From positions 1-64,000 of the forward strand of contig NZ_JBHULB010000016.1 in the NCBI RefSeq assembly GCF_042684265.1: a stretch of DNA of 64,000 nucleotides, given 5' to 3'. Source of the stretch: Croceitalea marina. GTDB taxonomy: Bacteria; Bacteroidota; Bacteroidia; Flavobacteriales; Flavobacteriaceae. Below the pieces are notes generated by a model. The model was not told the origin of the DNA and searched no databases. It saw nothing but the letters and a program-made list of their open reading frames with translations. Numbering within the stretch: the first letter of the stretch is position 1; each line of letters begins with the position of its first letter. Below are positions 60,321 through 64,000 of the stretch, piece after piece. The translations under genes and the position numbers were made by a program.

Positions 60321-62549
60321 ATGATTCCAAAAACTTTTAAAGAGGTCATAGACCTCGGTGACGGTAGAGAAATTTCTATCGAAACTGGAAAATTGGCAAA
60401 ACAGGCACACGGTTCTGTTGTTGTACAATCTGGCAAGTGTATGTTATTATGTACAGTTGTATCTAACTACAAGCAAGCAGATGTAGATTTTCTACCACTT
60501 ACTGTAGATTACCGTGAAAAATTCGCTGCTGCAGGGCGTTACCCAGGCGGTTTTTTTAAAAGAGAAGCGAGACCAAGCGATGGTGAGGTTTTGACCATGC
60601 GTTTAGTAGATCGCGTATTGCGTCCGTTATTCCCAAAAGATTATCATTCTGAAACTCAGGTGATGATTCAATTAATGTCTCATGACGACGATGTTATGCC
60701 AGATGCAATGGCAGGTTTAGCCGCTTCAGCTGCTATTCAATTATCAGATTTTCCATTTGAATGCGCTATTTCTGAAGCAAGAGTAGGTCGAGTAAATGGT
60801 GAATTCGTTATTAATCCTACAAGAGCGCAATTAGCAGAATCGGATATCGACATGATGATCGGTGCCTCTGCAGACTCTGTGATGATGGTCGAAGGTGAGA
60901 TGGATGAAATTTCTGAGGAAGAAATGACAGAAGCCATCAAATTCGCCCATGAAGCCATCAAAGTACAATGTGCTGCACAAATACGACTTGCCGAAGCTTT
61001 CGGAAAGAAAGAGGTGCGTGAGTACGAGCCAGAACGAGAAGATGAAGATTTGGCTAAAAAAGTACATGACCTTGCTTATGACAAAGTTTATGCTGTAGCC
61101 AAGGCAGGCTCTGCAAAACATGAGAGAAGCGCTGCTTTCAGTGAAATTAAAGAAGAAATAATTGCTTCTTTTTCAGAAGAAGAGCAAGAAGAATATGGTG
61201 GATTAATATCCAAGTATTTTTACAAAGCTGAAAAAGCGGCCGTTCGTGACCTTACCTTAAATGAAGGTTTGCGTTTAGATGGTCGTAAGACAGACGAAAT
61301 TCGTCCTATTTGGTGTGAAGTTGATTATTTACCTTCTACACATGGCTCTGCAATTTTTACAAGAGGTGAAACTCAAGCTCTTGCAACGGTTACTCTAGGA
61401 ACTTCTAGAGAGGCCAATCAGATTGACATGCCATCTTTTGAAGGTGAAGAACGTTTCTACTTACATTATAACTTCCCTCCTTTTTCAACTGGAGAGGCTA
61501 GACCAATTCGTGGAACATCTCGTAGAGAAGTTGGTCATGGTAACCTGGCACAACGTGCTTTAAAGGGAATGGTTCCTGAAGATTGCCCTTATACCGTAAG
61601 GGTAGTGTCAGAAGTATTGGAATCTAATGGTTCTTCTTCTATGGCAACGGTTTGTTCTGGTACAATGGCCTTAATGGATGCCGGTGTACAATTGAAAAAA
61701 CCAGTTTCTGGTATAGCCATGGGATTGATAACCGATACAGAATCTGGTAAATATGCTGTTTTATCTGATATTTTAGGTGATGAAGATCATTTAGGGGATA
61801 TGGACTTTAAAGTAACGGGTACCGCATATGGTATTACTGCTTGTCAAATGGACATTAAAGTAAAAGGGCTTTCTTATGAAATCTTGGTTAATGCTTTAAA
61901 ACAAGCCCGTGATGGACGTTTACATATCTTAGAAAAACTTACCGATACGATAGCGGCCCCGAATGCAGACGTCAAAGATCATGCGCCAACAATGGTTACA
62001 AGACGTATTCCAAATGAATTTATTGGTGCTTTGATCGGACCTGGTGGAAAGGTGATTCAAGAACTTCAAAAAGAAACTGAAACGACCATCGTTATCAACG
62101 AAGACCCCGTAACTGAAGAAGGTATTGTTGAAGTACTCGGTGTAGGTAGTAAAGGTATCGACGCGGTAATGGCAAAAATAGATTCTTTACTATTTAAGCC
62201 TGAAGTTGGTAGCGTTTACGAAGTAAAAGTAATCAAGATGCTAGACTTTGGTGCTGTTGTAGAGTATATAGATGCACCAGGCAACGAAGTATTGCTTCAC
62301 GTTTCTGAACTGGCTTGGGAACGTACAGAAAATGTTTCCGATGTAGTTAACATGGGTGATGTTTTCGATGTAAAATACTTTGGTATTGATTCTAGAACAA
62401 GAAAAGAGAAAGTTTCAAGAAAGGCTCTTTTGCCGAAACCTGAAGGTTATGTAGAAAGACCACCAAGAAACGATAGAGGTGGAGATAGAAGAGGTGGTGA
62501 CCGTCGCGGCGGAAGAGATAATCGCGATAGAAAACCAAGAAGAGATTAA
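60321..62549 (+). CDS. pnp: Polyribonucleotide nucleotidyltransferase (PNPase)
   Basis: A 742-residue enzyme that degrades RNA 3' to 5' by phosphorolysis. It has two RNase PH domains (AAGRYPGGFFKREARPSDGE in the first; FYLHYNFPPFSTGEARPIRG and SSSMATVCSGTMALMDAG in the second, which is catalytic), a helical linker, a KH domain (IPNEFIGALIGPGGKVIQEL) and an S1 domain (GSVYEVKVIKMLDFGAVVEY). The last 30 residues are an Arg/Gly/Asp-rich tail (RGGDRRGGDRRGGRDNRDRK) beyond the S1 domain. Start assigned by homology. Confidence 0.97.
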   Translation: MIPKTFKEVIDLGDGREISIETGKLAKQAHGSVVVQSGKCMLLCTVVSNYKQADVDFLPLTVDYREKFAAAGRYPGGFFKREARPSDGEVLTMRLVDRVLRPLFPKDYHSETQVMIQLMSHDDDVMPDAMAGLAASAAIQLSDFPFECAISEARVGRVNGEFVINPTRAQLAESDIDMMIGASADSVMMVEGEMDEISEEEMTEAIKFAHEAIKVQCAAQIRLAEAFGKKEVREYEPEREDEDLAKKVHDLAYDKVYAVAKAGSAKHERSAAFSEIKEEIIASFSEEEQEEYGGLISKYFYKAEKAAVRDLTLNEGLRLDGRKTDEIRPIWCEVDYLPSTHGSAIFTRGETQALATVTLGTSREANQIDMPSFEGEERFYLHYNFPPFSTGEARPIRGTSRREVGHGNLAQRALKGMVPEDCPYTVRVVSEVLESNGSSSMATVCSGTMALMDAGVQLKKPVSGIAMGLITDTESGKYAVLSDILGDEDHLGDMDFKVTGTAYGITACQMDIKVKGLSYEILVNALKQARDGRLHILEKLTDTIAAPNADVKDHAPTMVTRRIPNEFIGALIGPGGKVIQELQKETETTIVINEDPVTEEGIVEVLGVGSKGIDAVMAKIDSLLFKPEVGSVYEVKVIKMLDFGAVVEYIDAPGNEVLLHVSELAWERTENVSDVVNMGDVFDVKYFGIDSRTRKEKVSRKALLPKPEGYVERPPRNDRGGDRRGGDRRGGRDNRDRKPRRD

Positions 62550-62600
62550 CTATATACTTATCAATTCTTTGAATCTTTAATTGTTTTTAAAGTTTGAAAG

Positions 62601-62634
62601 AGAGGGTGTCTTTATTTTATGGGCATCCTCTTTT
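62601..62634 (+). terminator. Terminator of pnp
   Basis: AGAGGGTG pairs with CATCCTCT (one G-T pair) around a loop of 15 bases, followed by four Ts. It lies 51 bases after the pnp stop. Confidence 0.65.
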
Positions 62635-62736
62635 CTCCTTAAATAGTTTAATGATTGATTACTAGTATTCTAAGACTTTAATTATTTAAAAAGCAAAAGA
62701 ATTTAAGAAAAATAAACTAAAAATGGCACAAGTAGA

Positions 62737-64000
62737 CTAATTACAATTGGCCAATACCTCCGAACTTGAGTTACAATTTGGACTATTTAGTCTTATATCA
62801 TTTGCACCAGAAGCTGATAGGTGGTCACAAACTAAATCAATAGCGCAATCAGTTAATAGTGAATTTCGGGAAATTGTTAATTGTTCATTAATCACAGGTA
62901 TGTTTTGAATCCCCAGAATATCCGTTAAACTTTCATTTCTCGTAATTTCTAAATTGTTAATCGATGAGTCTATTCCATCTAAACCGCTGAGGTTTTGAAT
63001 ATTAAAATTGAGGTTTATGACTAAATTGTTTCCTATCGAATTTAAAGATTTAAAGAAATCAAGATTAGATATCTGAGTATGATCTAAAACAACATTTTCA
63101 CCTATAGTTTCTAGACTTGAAAAGCCTGAAATGTTATTTAGTGCATTGTTATCAGAAATAAATAGACTTTCTTCAATCAAAGAGAGATTATTAAAACTAT
63201 TGGTGATTTCTTCTAAATTAAAATTACCAGAGATTTCAAGATTGCCAGTAATTACTGATAGGTCATTAAACCCTTCGAGCATAGTTAAACTAGTATTGGC
63301 AATTATTTTTACTGATTTTGTATCAACAATATTATTAAAACCTGAAATAGTTTGAAGCGCTTCATTTGAAGTTATGTTGATTTCACCTCCTATCGCTTGT
63401 AAGTTCGGAGGTGAAAATAATTCCGTTAATGATTCCATATTAGATATAGAAAAATTTCCTCCTACTATATTTAACTGATTCAAAGCTTGAAGGTCGTTTA
63501 AGTTTGGAATTGATCCTATCATGAAATCTCCGTCAACTCTAGAAAGACTACCCAAGAAATTAATATTCTCTGATTCAAATAATGAGGTCAAAGCTAGTCT
63601 ACCTTCAATAACATTCAAATTTTGAAAACTTTCAATCTCAATGATATTCATATTACCAATTACCAAGTTACCTTGAATGCGAGTTAAAGAATTAAAGGAG
63701 TTAAAAAGAGTTAAGCCTGTCCCTAAACCTAACAAGATTCCACCTGAGTTTTCCAAAGCATTGAAGCTATTAAGCTTCATTAAATTATTAAACTCAATTT
63801 GTATTTCACCTATCACTTCTGTCAAAGAACTGAAGGAAGGAATATCATTTAAAACTGTATTATTCATTATTGACATAAAACTACCACCAACTATCCGCAG
63901 GTTTTCAAATCCACCTAAGACTTGCAAAGCGCTGTTATTAGAAATTTCCATTGTCCCTGATATAGACGTGATAGACTGAAAACCACTAATACTTTCTAAT
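62737..64000 (-). CDS. Receptor-L/leucine-rich-like repeat surface protein (5' partial)
   Basis: The frame runs off the right edge; 421 residues are visible and the N-terminus is missing. The internal Met at 63951 is not the real start, since the frame stays open to base 64000. The protein consists of about nine irregular repeats of about 40-46 residues, each with a hydrophobic ladder such as LQTISGFNNIVDTKSVKII, a pattern typical of receptor L-domain-like or BspA-type leucine-rich repeats. The end is Cys-rich (CAIDLVCDHLSASG, then NCNSSSEVLANCN). Homologues often continue into a T9SS sorting domain; none follows here. Probably a surface-binding protein. Confidence 0.8.
   Translation of the reverse strand, partial: LESISGFQSITSISGTMEISNNSALQVLGGFENLRIVGGSFMSIMNNTVLNDIPSFSSLTEVIGEIQIEFNNLMKLNSFNALENSGGILLGLGTGLTLFNSFNSLTRIQGNLVIGNMNIIEIESFQNLNVIEGRLALTSLFESENINFLGSLSRVDGDFMIGSIPNLNDLQALNQLNIVGGNFSISNMESLTELFSPPNLQAIGGEINITSNEALQTISGFNNIVDTKSVKIIANTSLTMLEGFNDLSVITGNLEISGNFNLEEITNSFNNLSLIEESLFISDNNALNNISGFSSLETIGENVVLDHTQISNLDFFKSLNSIGNNLVINLNFNIQNLSGLDGIDSSINNLEITRNESLTDILGIQNIPVINEQLTISRNSLLTDCAIDLVCDHLSASGANDIRLNSPNCNSSSEVLANCN

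Noticed and set aside
1..64000. tRNA, rRNA, IS elements, replication origin
   Set aside because: No cloverleaf with a GTTCGAATC-type arm, no rRNA-like stretch, no transposase or integrase motif and no DnaA-box cluster was found on either strand by reading.

Overview
The window is about 36-38% GC by eye, densely coded on both strands, and comes from a marine-type member of the Flavobacteriaceae (Bacteroidota). Evidence for this: type IX secretion (T9SS) sorting domains of types A and B, PorP/SprF, PorT and Plug homologues, carboxypeptidase-regulatory-domain proteins, a sodium-pumping Nqr operon with its own ApbE, TAnnTTTG promoter boxes, and weak or absent Shine-Dalgarno sequences. No rRNA, tRNA, IS element, CRISPR array, integrase or prophage core gene was seen. 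The genus cannot be fixed from sequence alone (Maribacter/Zobellia/Arenibacter-like is a guess).

Layout. 1-5.5 kb: the end of a large SprB-like surface protein with a type B T9SS sorting domain, followed by its probable partner PorP/SprF and an OmpA/PD40 protein. 5.5-11.2 kb: MscS-like channel, ECF sigma factor with a tiny companion gene, lipoprotein, MFS transporter, acetyltransferase, O-methyltransferase, PAP2 phosphatase and TatA. 11.2-16.6 kb: an operon of three paralogous carboxypeptidase-regulatory-domain proteins, a DUF6702-like protein and an M1 metallopeptidase. 16.7-21.2 kb: a 1099-aa low-complexity, tail-fibre-like repeat protein coupled to a type B T9SS protein. 21.3-27.5 kb: M15 and M48 peptidases, a 55-aa membrane protein, an ankyrin protein, gpmI, map and another regulatory-domain protein.

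27.6-32.2 kb: a SAM methyltransferase, then a T9SS type A protein and a beta-helix-like lipoprotein. These two genes lie between two copies of the methyltransferase 3' end (39 of 40 bases identical, 3789 bp apart). The second copy is a gene remnant that abuts apbE. This looks like a gene cassette inserted at a gene end, and it is the most unusual structure in the window. 32.1-39.7 kb: nqrABCDEF, a conserved unknown gene and apbE, all on the minus strand, forming a complete Na+-pumping NADH:quinone oxidoreductase with its flavin transferase.

39.8-48.9 kb: T9SS Plug protein, DUF3667 membrane protein, apaG, pruA, DinB-like protein, lipoprotein, rsmG, fatty acid desaturase and a PLP aminotransferase. 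48.9-51.7 kb: TrkH/TrkA potassium uptake. 51.9-58.7 kb: ubiE/menG, porT, a SpoU RNA methyltransferase, tamL, fbaA and an accD that lacks the zinc-ribbon cysteines. 58.8-64 kb: a lipoprotein, rpsO-pnp, and the C-terminal part of a leucine-rich/receptor-L-type repeat protein that runs off the right edge.

Functional themes. The surface and secretion genes (SprB-like adhesin with SprF, Plug, PorT, TamL and several sorting-domain cargos) form the lineage's T9SS/outer-membrane machinery, scattered among housekeeping genes. Nqr, menaquinone methylation (UbiE/MenG) and ApbE connect through sodium-based respiration.
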